Positions 8,334-17,971 of a stretch of DNA of 64,000 bases are shown here, piece after piece. Every line of letters begins with the position of its first letter. The first letter of the stretch is position 1. Under the pieces are notes generated by a model. The model saw nothing but the letters and a program-made list of their open reading frames with translations, had not been told where the DNA came from and searched no databases. The translations under genes were made by a program, and so were the position numbers. This DNA comes from Paractinoplanes ferrugineus. GTDB lineage: Bacteria > Actinomycetota > Actinomycetes > Mycobacteriales > Micromonosporaceae. Location of the stretch: NCBI RefSeq assembly GCF_016862195.1, contig NZ_BOMM01000074.1, forward strand, positions 1 through 64,000, in the 5' to 3' direction.

Positions 8334-9027
8334 GTGGGCCGGTTGTCGTTGCGCGATCTCAGCAAGATCGCGGAGCGGCGCCGGCTCGCCGACGGCGGGC
8401 GCACCGAGCTGCTGCCGCCGAGCACCACATCGGAGGTGCTGGCCGCAAGCGCCTGCCGAGACTCCCGCGGCTGGAGTTCGTCGAGGCGTACGTCTCGGGG
8501 TGCCGGTCCGCCGCCGAGCTCGACGAGCCGCGGATCGAGGCGGAGCTGGCCGGCTGGCGGGGGTGGTGGCGTGCCCTGGCCGAGCCGGAGCCCGACGGCG
8601 CGGCCGGCCCCCGGCGTCGTGGCGCCCGGCTCGGGTGCTCCTCGCGTCGTCGCGTTCGGCTCGGGTGCTTCCGGCGTCGTGGCGCCCGGCCTGGTGACTT
8701 CCGGTTCGGGGGCCCGGTCCGGGGGCGCCGGCTGCTGCCGCGGCCGATCGCGATCGCCTGGCCGGTGCTGGTCCTGCTCTTCCTCACCGGCGCCGGTGAG
8801 GGGGTGGCCGGCACCCGGTGGTGGAGCGTGCGGCATCCGGCCGCCGGCCGGCCCACCGGGGTGGGTGACGTCGTGAGCATCACGGCCGGAGCCCCTGCCG
8901 CCACATCTACGAGTTCACCGGCGGCCGGCCGAGCTCGCCCTCGGAGCTGCCGTTCCAGGTGGGCGGCCAGCCCGCCCGGTTCCACCTGTCGGTCTCCGAG
9001 GTGACCCTGGTGGAACGTCCGTCCTGA
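8334..9027 (+). pseudogene. Frameshifted HTH/transmembrane protein gene
   Basis: Three consecutive frames join into one recognisable actinobacterial HTH protein. Frame 1 starts at GTG 8334 with LSLRDLSKIAERRRLADG and LLPPSTTSEVL. Near 8445 the reading must shift to KRLPRLPRLEFVEAYVSGC and AGWRGWWRALAEPEPDG, a Pro/Gly-rich linker and a membrane helix (AIAWPVLVLLFLTGAG). Near 8890 it must shift again to HIYEFTGGRPSSPSELPF, ending at TGA 9025-9027. Restoring one base near 8444 would give the usual VLAGKRLPR junction. Two lesions suggest decay, though sequencing error in GC-rich DNA is possible. Confidence 0.7.
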
Positions 9028-9103
9028 TCCCTCGAAGCGGACAAATCTGGCAGTTGACTTGGCTAGAATTGCCGGAGATCGGACGACATGGCCGGAGGGT
9101 GAC

Positions 9104-9580
9104 GTGACCGCGGAGACGAAGACGATCCGGGAATCAGCTCCCGACCGTGTTCTCGGCTTGATGATCGACGCCCTGAACTCCAGCCGCGAAGCCGTCGACA
9201 CCGGCATCTGGGTGGCCCTCACCGTCCGAGGCACGATGATCACCGGCGAGATGATCCCGCACTGGCAGTGGTTCGACGAGCAGACCACGCTGTTCGGCGA
9301 AGGGTCCCACGTCGCCTACTTCGCCTCGGTGATGAAGGAATCCCGGGACGAACACGTGGCCCTGATGGGCAAGGACGACGCCGACTTGACGCCGGAGGAA
9401 CGCTGGGAGCTCAACCAGCCCCCGGCGTTCGTCCATCTGCGTAAGGCGAAGACCTACCTGCCCGACCCCGTGTCCGAGGCCGGGCATTACTGGCGGGGGC
9501 GCCTGGAGGACGTGTCGGGCTGGTCCTTCGGGCAGTTGAGCCAGGTCACGCCGGGACCGGCGGAGCCCGCTCAGCCGTAG
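9104..9580 (+). CDS. Conserved hypothetical protein, possibly GvpU-like
   Basis: 158 residues from GTG 9104, chosen because GGAGGG sits 4 bases upstream; a TTG at 9059 would precede the likely -10 element TAGAAT (9064-9069). The core has WVALTVRGTMITGEMIPHW, a strand-turn-strand like the LTVGGxxISGxLI core of gas-vesicle accessory protein GvpU, and an amphipathic helix before it. No other gas-vesicle gene lies in the window, so the assignment is tentative. The 3' end overlaps the convergent endonuclease gene by 10 bases. Confidence 0.6.
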   Translation: MTAETKTIRESAPDRVLGLMIDALNSSREAVDTGIWVALTVRGTMITGEMIPHWQWFDEQTTLFGEGSHVAYFASVMKESRDEHVALMGKDDADLTPEERWELNQPPAFVHLRKAKTYLPDPVSEAGHYWRGRLEDVSGWSFGQLSQVTPGPAEPAQP

Positions 9581-10740
9581 ATCGACGACACCCACTCCGG
9601 GTGGTCGATGAACGGGTTGCGGTTGTGCTGGTAGGACGCGTAGATGACCTGGTTGCGGTTCTTCTCGAAGGCGTCCGGCGGGTCCTGTGCGTTCCACGCC
9701 AGCAGCTTGGAGAGCTTGCCGATGTAGGGCTTGGTCCCGTTCGAGACGGCGTCGTTGACCTCGAGATCGGCGAAACCGTCGCCACCCTCGTAGCGCACCG
9801 CCATGTAGAAGATCATGCGGGCCACGTCGCCCTTGACCGCGTTGCGGGGCTCCCACGAGTCGGAGTCGGTGTAGTTGCCCGCGGCCCCGGAGACCGCGCT
9901 GCCGCCGCTGTCGAAGTCCTTGTTGTCGCGCAGGGCGTTGACCGTGACGTCCTCGGGGCGCAGGTGGTGCAGGTCGGTGCCGGGGCCGGCGGTGGTGCCG
10001 AAATCGCCGTGCGACTTGGCATAGACGTGCTCCCGGTTCCAGTCGCCGGCATCGCCGCCGTTCAGTGACTTCGACCGGCTGATGCCCGAGTACAGCAGGA
10101 TCACGTTCGACGAGTTCGACGGGTCCTGGTCGGTCACCTTCAGGGCGTTCCAGACCGCGTCGTACGACAGCTTCGTGACGCCGGTCGAGATGATCGTGTG
10201 CAGGGCGCTCCTGAGGCCGGCCCCGGACTTGCCGAGCGCGGCCGCGTAATAGGCGTCGGTCGAGCTGGACGAGGTCGGGGTGGCGGTGGTCGGGGCCGTG
10301 GTCGGGCTGGAGCCGCCCGGGGTCATCGCGGTCGGCGACTTGAGCCCGGGGTGGGAGAAGTAGGCGGTGAGCGTCCCGGTGACGGTGATCCGGGTGCGCA
10401 GCAGACCCGGGTTGCTGAGCAGCCCGAACGACGCCCGGTAGGAGCTGGTGATCTGCACGTACAGCATGGAGCCGGTGCTGGTCTGGCCGCTGCTGTCGGC
10501 GAGCGCCAGGGCGGTGTCGCCGGTGAAACCGCTGGTGCGGACCGTGGTGGTGGCGGTGGGCTCACCGACGACGTAGCCGGTGACCGTTCCGGTGCCGCCG
10601 GTCTGGCCGCTGATCGCCTGCGCGACCGTCAACGCGGCCGCCGCGTTCGCCTCGGGGGCCCGGACGAAGGTGACGACCAGAGCCAGGACGGCGAGCAGGG
10701 CGGGCGTGGCCAGCGCCGCCCTGCCTCGGTAGCGGGTCAT
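9571..10740 (-). CDS. Secreted endonuclease I (NucM/EndA family) with N-terminal OB-like domain
   Basis: 389 residues from ATG 10740. A signal peptide (ALATPALLAVLALVVTF to ANAAA) is followed by an OB-fold-like domain (about 35-125) with the TVTGYVVGEP motif, a Thr/Ser/Pro linker (about 130-160), and the endonuclease I domain. The catalytic region contains WNREHVYAKSHG, TDLHHLRPEDVTVNALRDNKDF, WEPRNAVKGDVARMIFYMAVRY and QHNRNPFIDHPEWV, all hallmark blocks of the His-Me finger nuclease family. It probably degrades extracellular DNA for nutrients. The upstream start at 10758 is less likely. Confidence 0.93.
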   Translation of the reverse strand: MTRYRGRAALATPALLAVLALVVTFVRAPEANAAAALTVAQAISGQTGGTGTVTGYVVGEPTATTTVRTSGFTGDTALALADSSGQTSTGSMLYVQITSSYRASFGLLSNPGLLRTRITVTGTLTAYFSHPGLKSPTAMTPGGSSPTTAPTTATPTSSSSTDAYYAAALGKSGAGLRSALHTIISTGVTKLSYDAVWNALKVTDQDPSNSSNVILLYSGISRSKSLNGGDAGDWNREHVYAKSHGDFGTTAGPGTDLHHLRPEDVTVNALRDNKDFDSGGSAVSGAAGNYTDSDSWEPRNAVKGDVARMIFYMAVRYEGGDGFADLEVNDAVSNGTKPYIGKLSKLLAWNAQDPPDAFEKNRNQVIYASYQHNRNPFIDHPEWVSSIYG

Positions 10741-10792
10741 GAGCACTCCGATCGCCAAGGATATAGATGGCGATCATGCTATGACGATTGGC

Positions 10793-11980
10793 TTAGGAGT
10801 TGGCCATATCAGAATTGTCATACGCGGGCCGGCGCCAGCGGACGGCGACCGCGGGCGCCTTCTTCTCCACCGGGCGCCGGGCGGCGGCGGCCCCCCGGTT
10901 GGGCAGAGCCAGCCGGAAGACCTTGGCCCAGGCGGAACCGACCTGCTTGGGCAGCGGACCGGTGACGTAGGTCAGCCCGTACCGCTGGAAGAGGTCTTTG
11001 ATCCTGGGGGCGATCTCGTGGTAGCGGTTGCTCGGCATGTCCGGGAAGAGGTGGTGCTCGATCTGGTGGGAGAGGTTGCCGGTCATCAGGTGCATGGCCT
11101 TGCTGCCGCTGATGTTCGCCGAGCCGAGCATCTGGCGCAGGTACCACTCGCCGCGGGTCTCGCCCTCGATCGACGTCTTCTCGAACGTCTCGACGCCGTT
11201 CGGGAAGTGGCCGCACATGATCACCGAGTGCGTCCACACGTTGCGCACCAGGTTGGCGGTGAAGTTGGCGGCGATGGTGTGCAGGAACGACGGGCCGGAC
11301 AGCGCCGGGTGCACGACGTAGTCCTTCAGCAGCTGCTTGCCGATCTTGCGGCGGGTCTTCTTGAGCTCACCCCGGAACCGGGGGTCGCGGCGGCGCTCCT
11401 TGGTGGCCAGGTTGCGGCCCAGTTCCAGGTCGTACGCGGCGATGCCGTACTCGAAGAAGCAGGCGTTCACGAAGTTCCACAGCGGCTGGCCCAGGTGCAT
11501 CGGGTGCCACTTCTGGTCCTCGTCGACGCGCATGATGCCGTAGCCGAGGTCGTTGTCCCGGCCGACCACGTTGGTGTAGGTGTGGTGCAGCTCGTTGTGC
11601 GAGTGCTTCCACTGCTCGGACGGCGACGCGTTGTCCCACTCCCACTTGGTCGAGTGGATCTTCGGGTCCCGCAGCCAGTCCCACTGGCCGTGCATGATGT
11701 TGTGGCCGATCTCCATGTTCTCGAGGATCTTGGCGATCGACAGACCCGCCGTGCCGACCAGCCACGCCGGCGGGAACAGCGAGAACAGCAGGATGCCGCG
11801 ACTGCTCAACTCCAGACCGCGCTGCCAGGCGATCACCTTGCGGATGTACTTGGCGTCGCTTTCGCCGCGGCTGCCCATCACCTCGTCGCGCAGCGCGTCG
11901 AGCTCGACGCCGATCCGCTCGATGTCCTCCGGGGTCAGGTGGGCGATCGGGTTGCTGGCCTTGCGCTGGAGCGTCGTCAT
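10793..11980 (-). CDS. Membrane acyl-CoA/fatty acid desaturase
   Basis: 395 residues with the three His boxes of the di-iron desaturase family: GHNIMHGQW, HNELHHTYTN and LSHQIEHHLFPDMP. Hydrophobic stretches GILLFSLFPPAWLVGTAGL and the one before the third box span the membrane. It introduces a double bond into a fatty acyl chain using O2 and electrons from a ferredoxin reductase. The gene for such a reductase lies 7 bases upstream in the same operon, as in mycobacterial DesA3/Rv3230c pairs. This favours a stearoyl-CoA delta-9 role, though regiospecificity cannot be read from sequence. Confidence 0.93.
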   Translation of the reverse strand: MTTLQRKASNPIAHLTPEDIERIGVELDALRDEVMGSRGESDAKYIRKVIAWQRGLELSSRGILLFSLFPPAWLVGTAGLSIAKILENMEIGHNIMHGQWDWLRDPKIHSTKWEWDNASPSEQWKHSHNELHHTYTNVVGRDNDLGYGIMRVDEDQKWHPMHLGQPLWNFVNACFFEYGIAAYDLELGRNLATKERRRDPRFRGELKKTRRKIGKQLLKDYVVHPALSGPSFLHTIAANFTANLVRNVWTHSVIMCGHFPNGVETFEKTSIEGETRGEWYLRQMLGSANISGSKAMHLMTGNLSHQIEHHLFPDMPSNRYHEIAPRIKDLFQRYGLTYVTGPLPKQVGSAWAKVFRLALPNRGAAAARRPVEKKAPAVAVRWRRPAYDNSDMANS

Positions 11981-11987
11981 CTTTTGA

Positions 11988-13058
11988 TCAACCTTCGATT
12001 GAGCAGGGGCCGGCGGCGGCGTTGATGCAGGTCTGGATGGGGATGCTGTCGCCCGCTTCGGCGACCGTCAGCTGTCCGTCGCGCAGGTCGCGCACGGCAC
12101 CCTCGCGCAGCGGCAGCACGCAGCTGAAACAGATGCCCATCCGGCAGCCCGACCGCATCAGCACGCCGGCCGCCTCACCGGAGTCGAGGATGGGGCCCGA
12201 GCCGTCGTTCTCGACGACGGTGCCGGACCTGGTGAACGTGACCGTGCCTCCGCCACCGGCCCCGCTGAGCAGCACCGGCCGGAAGCGCTCGGTGCGCAGC
12301 AGATGGGCGTGGCCGGCGTCGGCCCAGTGGGTCTCGAGGTCGTCGAGCATCCCGTTGGGCCCGCAGGCCCAGGTCGCCCGCTCGGCCAGGTCGGGGACGA
12401 GGTCGGCGAGGTCGGCGGGTTTGAGCCGGCCGTCGGTCGCGGTGTGCCGTTCGATCAGCCGGATGCGGCCCTCGGCGGCCAGGGTGCGCAGCTCGTCACC
12501 GAAGACGGCGTCGGCCCGCGTCCGCGCCGAGTGGGCGACCACGACGTCGGACATCTCGGCCAGCCTGCTGCGGAGCATGCCCATCACCGGGGTGATGCCG
12601 CTGCCCGCCGTGACGAACAGGGTCTTGCCGACATGTCCGCCGAGGAGGAACTCGCCCGCCGGCCGGTCGAGGTGCAGGATCTGGCCCTTGCGCGCGGCCC
12701 GGACGAGCTGAGTGCTCACCGCGCCGCCGGGAACCGCGTTCACCGTGATGGTGATCCGCCCGTCGGCCCGTGCGGGGGAGCTGGTGATCGAGTAGGAGCG
12801 CCACAGCCGTACGCCGTCGACGTCCACGCCGACCCGGACGTACTGTCCCGGCTCGTGCCGCGCCCAGCCGCGGCCGGGTCGCAGCACCAGGGTGACGCTG
12901 TTCGCCGTCTCGGGGCGGACCGCCTCGACCCGGGCCCGCAGCACCTGCGCGTTGCGCAACGGGGCGATCACGTCGAGGTAGTCGGCGGGCACCACCGGGG
13001 TGGTGACCAGCTCGACAACCCGCCACGCGCCGGCTCGTAGGTTGTTCAGCACAGCCAT
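11988..13058 (-). CDS. Ferredoxin reductase with C-terminal [2Fe-2S] domain (desaturase electron donor)
   Basis: 356 residues: FAD-binding barrel (about 40-140, RSYSITSSP as the FAD motif), NAD(P)-binding domain (TAGSGITPVMGMLR), and a plant-type [2Fe-2S] ferredoxin domain with RSGCRMGICFSC and a distant QTCINAA cysteine. It passes electrons from NAD(P)H to the desaturase encoded just downstream. It is the first gene of the two-gene operon, divergent from the PucR-type regulator. Confidence 0.93.
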   Translation of the reverse strand: MAVLNNLRAGAWRVVELVTTPVVPADYLDVIAPLRNAQVLRARVEAVRPETANSVTLVLRPGRGWARHEPGQYVRVGVDVDGVRLWRSYSITSSPARADGRITITVNAVPGGAVSTQLVRAARKGQILHLDRPAGEFLLGGHVGKTLFVTAGSGITPVMGMLRSRLAEMSDVVVAHSARTRADAVFGDELRTLAAEGRIRLIERHTATDGRLKPADLADLVPDLAERATWACGPNGMLDDLETHWADAGHAHLLRTERFRPVLLSGAGGGGTVTFTRSGTVVENDGSGPILDSGEAAGVLMRSGCRMGICFSCVLPLREGAVRDLRDGQLTVAEAGDSIPIQTCINAAAGPCSIEG

Positions 13059-13142
13059 TGCTCAAGCTTTCCTGCGCGTGCGGGGTAAAGTCCTGACCAC
13101 TCGAAGTGAATCTGGTCGGGCCTTTCTGTTCGCGGAGTACAA
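13059..13142. promoter_or_regulatory. Divergent promoter region of desaturase operon and its regulator
   Basis: An 84-bp gap contains TGACCA (13094-13099) and TGGTC (13113-13117) as a spaced inverted repeat, a plausible operator for the adjacent regulator. TTTCTGTTCGCGGAG before ATG 13143 supplies a GCGGAG ribosome-binding site. The operator assignment is inferred from position. Confidence 0.35.
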
Positions 13143-14315
13143 ATGACACTTCCTGATGTCCGCGCGTACCGCCTGTCGCCGGAAGTGGTCGCCCCCCTGC
13201 GCGAGCGTCTGCCGCACGTCGCGACCCAGACCATCGACGCGATCATGACCGAGGTCCCGGCCTATGCCGAGGCGTTCACCGGCGGCCTCGGCGCCAAGAT
13301 CGAGCGGGCCGTCCGCACCGCGCTGGGCACCTTCCTCGGACTGGTGTCGCGCGCCTACGGGCCGGAGCCGCAATCATCGCGCGGCTATGCCCCCGAGCCG
13401 CAATCGCCGCTCGCCCCGGCGCTGGAGGCGGCGTACGCCCTGGGCCGCGGCGAGGCCCGCAACGGCCGCAGCCTCGACGCGCTGCTCGCCGCCTACCGGG
13501 TCGGCGCCCGCGTCGCGTGGCACGAGCTGGCCGCGATCAGCGTCGCGGCCGGCCAGCCCGCCGCGATCATCGCGCACTTCGCCGAACTGGTGTTCGCCTA
13601 CATCGACGAACTCTCCGCGGCCAGCGTCGCCGGGCACGCCGACGAACTCGCCTCGGCCGGCCGGGCCCGGCTGCGCGACCTGGAACAGCTCGCCCAGGCC
13701 CTGCTGGCGGGCGAGCCGGAGCACGCCCTGCTCGCGGCCGCCGAGCGCGCCGACTGGACACCCCCGCGCACGCTGACCGCCGTGCTGGTCCCGGAGCACG
13801 CCGCCCGCGGCGTGGTCGACCTGCTCGACAAGCGCACCCTGCGGCTGAGCGAGGAACTGGCGGTGTTGCTGGTCCCCGACGCCGACGGCGTGTCCCGGGC
13901 CGCGATGCTGGGCCGGCTGCGCGGCCGGACGGCGGTGGTCGGCCCGCCCCGGCCCTGGCTCGCGGTCAAGGCCTCCTACGACCGGGCCGTGCGCACCCGG
14001 GAGATCGCCGGCATGCCCGCCGGCCGGCTCGTCGACACCGAGGACCACCTGGCCGCCCTTGTCGTGACCGCCGACCCGCAGGCCCTGGCCGACCTGCGCG
14101 CCAAGGTCCTCGAGCCGCTTGCCGACGCCCCCAAACTGGCCGAGACCCTGCGCTGCTGGCTGCGCCACCAGGGCCGGCGCGACGAGGTGGCGGCCGAGCT
14201 GTTCGTCCACCCGCAGACCGTGCGCTACCGGATGACCCAGCTGCGCGAGATGTACGGCGACCGGCTGCGTGACCCGGAATGGACGACGGCCCTGCTCATC
14301 GCGCTGAGCACCTAG
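13143..14315 (+). CDS. PucR-type helix-turn-helix transcriptional regulator
   Basis: 390 residues. The C-terminal PucR HTH is clear: LRCWLRHQGRRDEVAAELF, VHPQTVRYRM and QLREMYGDRLRDP. The N-terminal half is an all-helical sensor region (RsbRD/GGDEF-like in related actinobacterial proteins), including RVGARVAWHELA. An internal imperfect duplication YGPEPQSSRG/YAPEPQSP lies near residues 75-90. It is divergent from the reductase-desaturase operon, so control of membrane lipid desaturation is inferred. Confidence 0.88.
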   Translation: MTLPDVRAYRLSPEVVAPLRERLPHVATQTIDAIMTEVPAYAEAFTGGLGAKIERAVRTALGTFLGLVSRAYGPEPQSSRGYAPEPQSPLAPALEAAYALGRGEARNGRSLDALLAAYRVGARVAWHELAAISVAAGQPAAIIAHFAELVFAYIDELSAASVAGHADELASAGRARLRDLEQLAQALLAGEPEHALLAAAERADWTPPRTLTAVLVPEHAARGVVDLLDKRTLRLSEELAVLLVPDADGVSRAAMLGRLRGRTAVVGPPRPWLAVKASYDRAVRTREIAGMPAGRLVDTEDHLAALVVTADPQALADLRAKVLEPLADAPKLAETLRCWLRHQGRRDEVAAELFVHPQTVRYRMTQLREMYGDRLRDPEWTTALLIALST

Positions 14316-14474
14316 CCGTCCCGGCAGACCGGGCCCTCGGTGCTGAGGAACTGCATCAGGCGGACGGGCCGGTGGCCGGGACAACGTGAACCTCGAAGCC
14401 GAGAGCGGGCGGAAAGCCCGTCAATCCATTCTCCGTCCGGGATCCGCGCTGCCCCGTGCCACCGGCCCGGTCTC

Positions 14475-17400
14475 CTACCGGTACGCGTCGATCACGGTCT
14501 GCTCGATTCCGCTGCCGGCGCTACCGGTGGCGGTCACCTTCAGCGAGACGGTGCCGCCGGTGCGCGGCCTGGGCAGGGTGGCCCGGAACGTGTCGGGGCC
14601 GGCCCCGGTGACCGTCGCGGGCTGCCACGTCCGGCCGCCGTCGAGCGACGTCGCGACCGTGCACGCGGTGACTTCCTGCGCCCGTACGCCATGGGACTGC
14701 CGGACCGAGAACGTCGCCGCACCGGTCGGCAGGGGTTTGTTGGCCGCGTCGAGCGGCAGCTGGTAATCGACAGCGAACAATGGCAATGCGACGGTGCCGG
14801 TGTCCGCCGGGCCGGCCGAGCGGAAGGTCCACGACGTCGAGACGCGGGTCGAGACCGGAATGGCCCGGCTCGCGTCCACGTCGAAGGTGAGCCGGTAGTT
14901 CGCGGCGTCGCGAGGGACCGGGAAATCGGCAATCGAATCGGTTGCCGTGCCGATCACTTTGCCGTTCCTCGACAGCGTCAGCGTGCGCGGGATGTCGAGG
15001 CCGAAGCCGCCGGACAGGCAGTCGAAACGCTGATGCTGGTCGGTCAGCGTGACCAGACCGAAGCGCATGACTCCGCTGGTGCGGCTGGGCGGCGCGGGGG
15101 CGCAGCCGCTCGTCGAGCCGGCCGGATCGTCGAACCAGTCGGAGCGCAGCGGCTGCCGGACCCACGTCTTCTCCTGGCGGCTGCCCGGCGCGTAGTGGGC
15201 GATTCCCTCCTGCGTCACGATGTCGTTCCAGAATGCCTCGTCGAGCCAGGCGAATCCGGGGCTGACGTAATCGATGCGGTCACCGGCCACCGAACGGGTG
15301 GTGTTCTCGGCGACGAACTCGCCCTCGGGGCTCAGACCGTAACGCTTGTGGCCGGTCACCGAATCGGGCTGGTCGAGCAGGTGGAAATGCTGGTCGATGC
15401 GGGCCAGCCGGGCCCGTTCGGCGGCCGTCACCCGATAGGCCGGGTCGGCCGGCAGACCGCTGCCGGTCCGGTCGACCAGATCGTAGTGGCGCCCCGGCGC
15501 GTCCAGCCCGAACGCCGAGTAGAGCCGGAACTCGCCCATCGTCGCCCGGCCGGCGCTCGGTAGCACGAACACGTTGCCCTGCTCGGCCGGCTCGCCCCAG
15601 GCGAAGGCGTAGTCGGACCACGTCGGACCGCGCCGCCCGGTCTGCACGTAGGTCAGGCCCAGCGAGGTCGTCTCGGTCGGCACCCCGTCGACTGTCGCGC
15701 TCAGCCGCTTCGCCTTGGCCAGGTCGAACCGGAGTGTCGTGTCGGTGCTGACCACGAAGTCCGGTTCGCCGGCCAGCGCGGCGCGCTCGTCACCGTCGTC
15801 GGAGAACGAGTTGGCCGAGACCATGATGCTGTAGCGGCCGGCCGGCACCCGCAGGGTCGCGGTGTCGCCCGGGTCGCCGTCCAGGGTGGTGGCGAACAGC
15901 GCGGGGTCGTCGAGGTTGACCACGTTGAGCGTCGACCAGCCGAACGAACCGTCCGGCGTTCCCGGGATGGCGGTGGTCTGGATCGTCAGGTCGAAACCGG
16001 CCGGCTCGACGTAGAAGGTGACCGGCGTACGGGTGCTCCCCGTGGTGACCAGGGCCGTCCAGAAACCGGGCCGCAGCTTCGTCTTGTCGATGTTCAGCCG
16101 CACCCCGCCGGTGGCGCCCTTGTCGAGTCGCAGCGTGCTGTTCGACAGCGTGACCACGCCCGCCGGTGCGGCGGTGCCGTTGTGGTCGGTCGTGGTCACG
16201 GCGACGTGCACGGTGGTCGTGGCGGTGCCGGTGTTGGTCCAGCTCAGGTCCGGGGCGGCGACAACCCCGGTGAGGGTGCGGGCGGCGTTCAGGCGGCCGG
16301 AGCCGAGGGCGTACGCGTCGCCGGCCGGAACCGGATCGGCGGCCCCGACAAGCGCCGCCTTGAGTTGCGCGCCGGTCCACCCGGGGTGCCGCTGGGCCAG
16401 CACCGCCGCGGCACCGGCCACGTGCGGGGTGGCCATCGAGGTGCCCGACGACGCGACGTAGTCGTTGTCGATCGCGGTGCCCAGGGTGGTGCCGGCCGCG
16501 CGGGCCGCGACGATGTCCACGCCCGGCGCGGAGATCTCCGGCTTGGCCGCGTGCGACCCGATCAGCGGACCGTGACTGGAGAAGCCGGCGATCCGGCCCT
16601 GACTGTCCACCGCGCCGACGGTGAGCGCGTCCGCCGCCGCCCCCGGCCCCGAGACCGAGCCGTCGGCCGGGCCGCTGTTGCCGGCCGCCACCACGAAAAG
16701 CGTCCCGGTCTGCTCGCTCAGCGCGTCCACGGCGAGCGAGAGCGGATCGGTGCCGTCGCTCGGTTCGTCCCCGCCGAGGCTCATGTTCACCACGTCGGCG
16801 CGGCCGGCGGCCCACTCCATGCCCGCGATGACCTGGGCGTCGGTGCCGAATCCGTAGTCGTCGAGCACCTTGCCGACGGCCAGCCGCGCCCCGGGCGCCA
16901 CCCCGCGCCGCGCCCCGTGCGAGGCCGCCCCGGTGCCGGCGATGGTCGCCGCCACGTGCGTGCCGTGTCCGAAGTGGTCGCTCGCGTCCCCGCCGTCGAC
17001 GGTGAAGTCCGCTTTCTCGGCGATCTGGCCGGCGAGGTCGGGGTGCGTAGCGTCGATCCCGGTGTCGAGCACCGCGACCCGGGTGCCGCGCCCGGTGTAG
17101 CCGGCGGCCCAGGCCTGGGGCGCGGCGATCTGCTGGAGGTTGTCGTCGAGTTCGGTCGCGGTCGCCCGCACCCGGCGGTCGAGCCAGACCCGCACGCTCG
17201 GCGTGGCGCTCCGCTCCCGGGCCGGGGTCCGGGCGGCGAGTGCGTCGAGCAACGCCGGACCAGCCGACTTGGCGCGGCGTCCGGCCACCGCCGAGATGCT
17301 TGACAGCACGCGGGGGCGGGTGAGCCCGGCGGTGAGCGGGTCGCCGGTGAGCCGGGCCGAGCTACCGGATCGGATGATCAGCGGCAGGTCCGTGGTGCGG

Positions 17401-17738
17401 GCGTCGTCGTAACCGTTGGCGATCAGCGTGGTCACGTCGAACAGGGCCGGATCGAGCTGTTCGCCGACCATCGCGGCAACCCGGCCCGGGATGACGTGCA
17501 CATGCCCGTCCGGGGTGCAGGTGCGGTGCAGGATGCCGCTCTTGGCCGCGGGCGTGACGCTGACAGTCGGACAGCCGGACGCCTTGGTCCGAACCGTGAC
17601 CACATCGCCGGTCAAGAGCGTGACCTGGTAGGAGCTTCCGCCGGGCGGTGCCGCCGGCGGTGCCGCGGAGCTCACCCCCGGCACCCCCAGCGCGGCGACC
17701 AGGATCCCGACAGCGGGTAACGCGCGGATCATCGACAT
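14475..17738 (-). CDS. Large secreted subtilisin-like serine protease (S8)
   Basis: About 1087 residues from ATG 17738 (MSMIRALPAVGILVAAL and a signal cleavage region near VSSAAP). A propeptide spans about 30-200. The S8 domain has the catalytic triad in VAVLDTGID (Asp near 225), GHGTHVAAT (His near 260) and SGTSMATPHVAG (Ser near 432). A long C-terminal portion of about 600 residues is beta-rich, with repeated immunoglobulin-like segments and no membrane anchor. An upstream ATG at 17762 exists but delays the signal peptide. It probably digests extracellular proteins and is divergent from the GH87-like gene. Confidence 0.9.
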   Translation of the reverse strand: MSMIRALPAVGILVAALGVPGVSSAAPPAAPPGGSSYQVTLLTGDVVTVRTKASGCPTVSVTPAAKSGILHRTCTPDGHVHVIPGRVAAMVGEQLDPALFDVTTLIANGYDDARTTDLPLIIRSGSSARLTGDPLTAGLTRPRVLSSISAVAGRRAKSAGPALLDALAARTPARERSATPSVRVWLDRRVRATATELDDNLQQIAAPQAWAAGYTGRGTRVAVLDTGIDATHPDLAGQIAEKADFTVDGGDASDHFGHGTHVAATIAGTGAASHGARRGVAPGARLAVGKVLDDYGFGTDAQVIAGMEWAAGRADVVNMSLGGDEPSDGTDPLSLAVDALSEQTGTLFVVAAGNSGPADGSVSGPGAAADALTVGAVDSQGRIAGFSSHGPLIGSHAAKPEISAPGVDIVAARAAGTTLGTAIDNDYVASSGTSMATPHVAGAAAVLAQRHPGWTGAQLKAALVGAADPVPAGDAYALGSGRLNAARTLTGVVAAPDLSWTNTGTATTTVHVAVTTTDHNGTAAPAGVVTLSNSTLRLDKGATGGVRLNIDKTKLRPGFWTALVTTGSTRTPVTFYVEPAGFDLTIQTTAIPGTPDGSFGWSTLNVVNLDDPALFATTLDGDPGDTATLRVPAGRYSIMVSANSFSDDGDERAALAGEPDFVVSTDTTLRFDLAKAKRLSATVDGVPTETTSLGLTYVQTGRRGPTWSDYAFAWGEPAEQGNVFVLPSAGRATMGEFRLYSAFGLDAPGRHYDLVDRTGSGLPADPAYRVTAAERARLARIDQHFHLLDQPDSVTGHKRYGLSPEGEFVAENTTRSVAGDRIDYVSPGFAWLDEAFWNDIVTQEGIAHYAPGSRQEKTWVRQPLRSDWFDDPAGSTSGCAPAPPSRTSGVMRFGLVTLTDQHQRFDCLSGGFGLDIPRTLTLSRNGKVIGTATDSIADFPVPRDAANYRLTFDVDASRAIPVSTRVSTSWTFRSAGPADTGTVALPLFAVDYQLPLDAANKPLPTGAATFSVRQSHGVRAQEVTACTVATSLDGGRTWQPATVTGAGPDTFRATLPRPRTGGTVSLKVTATGSAGSGIEQTVIDAYR

Positions 17739-17971
17739 ATTCACACGTCTAAGTCGTGTTCGGGCGGCCGGCAGGTTGCCCGCCCCGCCGACCGTTGACG
17801 AACTGGTCACACATCTGAAATCTTAGATGCCTGTCAACGCAAAAACTCGGCAGCGACTACGAAAATTATATGGATCAAGCCGAAACTTCGTGGCAGACAT
17901 CCCATCCCCATCCCCTTTTGGCCGCCGCGGACCCCGACCGAGGCGGCCAGGCGCGCAGAACTGAGGGCTCC
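17739..17971. promoter_or_regulatory. Divergent promoter region, protease / GH87-like enzyme
   Basis: A 233-bp gap, AT-rich at 17800-17875. It holds CATCT (17812-17816) and AGATG (17825-17829) as an inverted repeat, TTGACG at 17795-17800, and TTATAT near 17866 as a possible -10 for the rightward gene. A GAGGG ribosome site precedes ATG 17972. No named regulator motif is recognised. Confidence 0.4.

Noticed and set aside
10739..12025. 428-codon frame opposite the desaturase
   Set aside because: Shadow of a gene with three intact His boxes; low-complexity Val/Arg/Gln protein.
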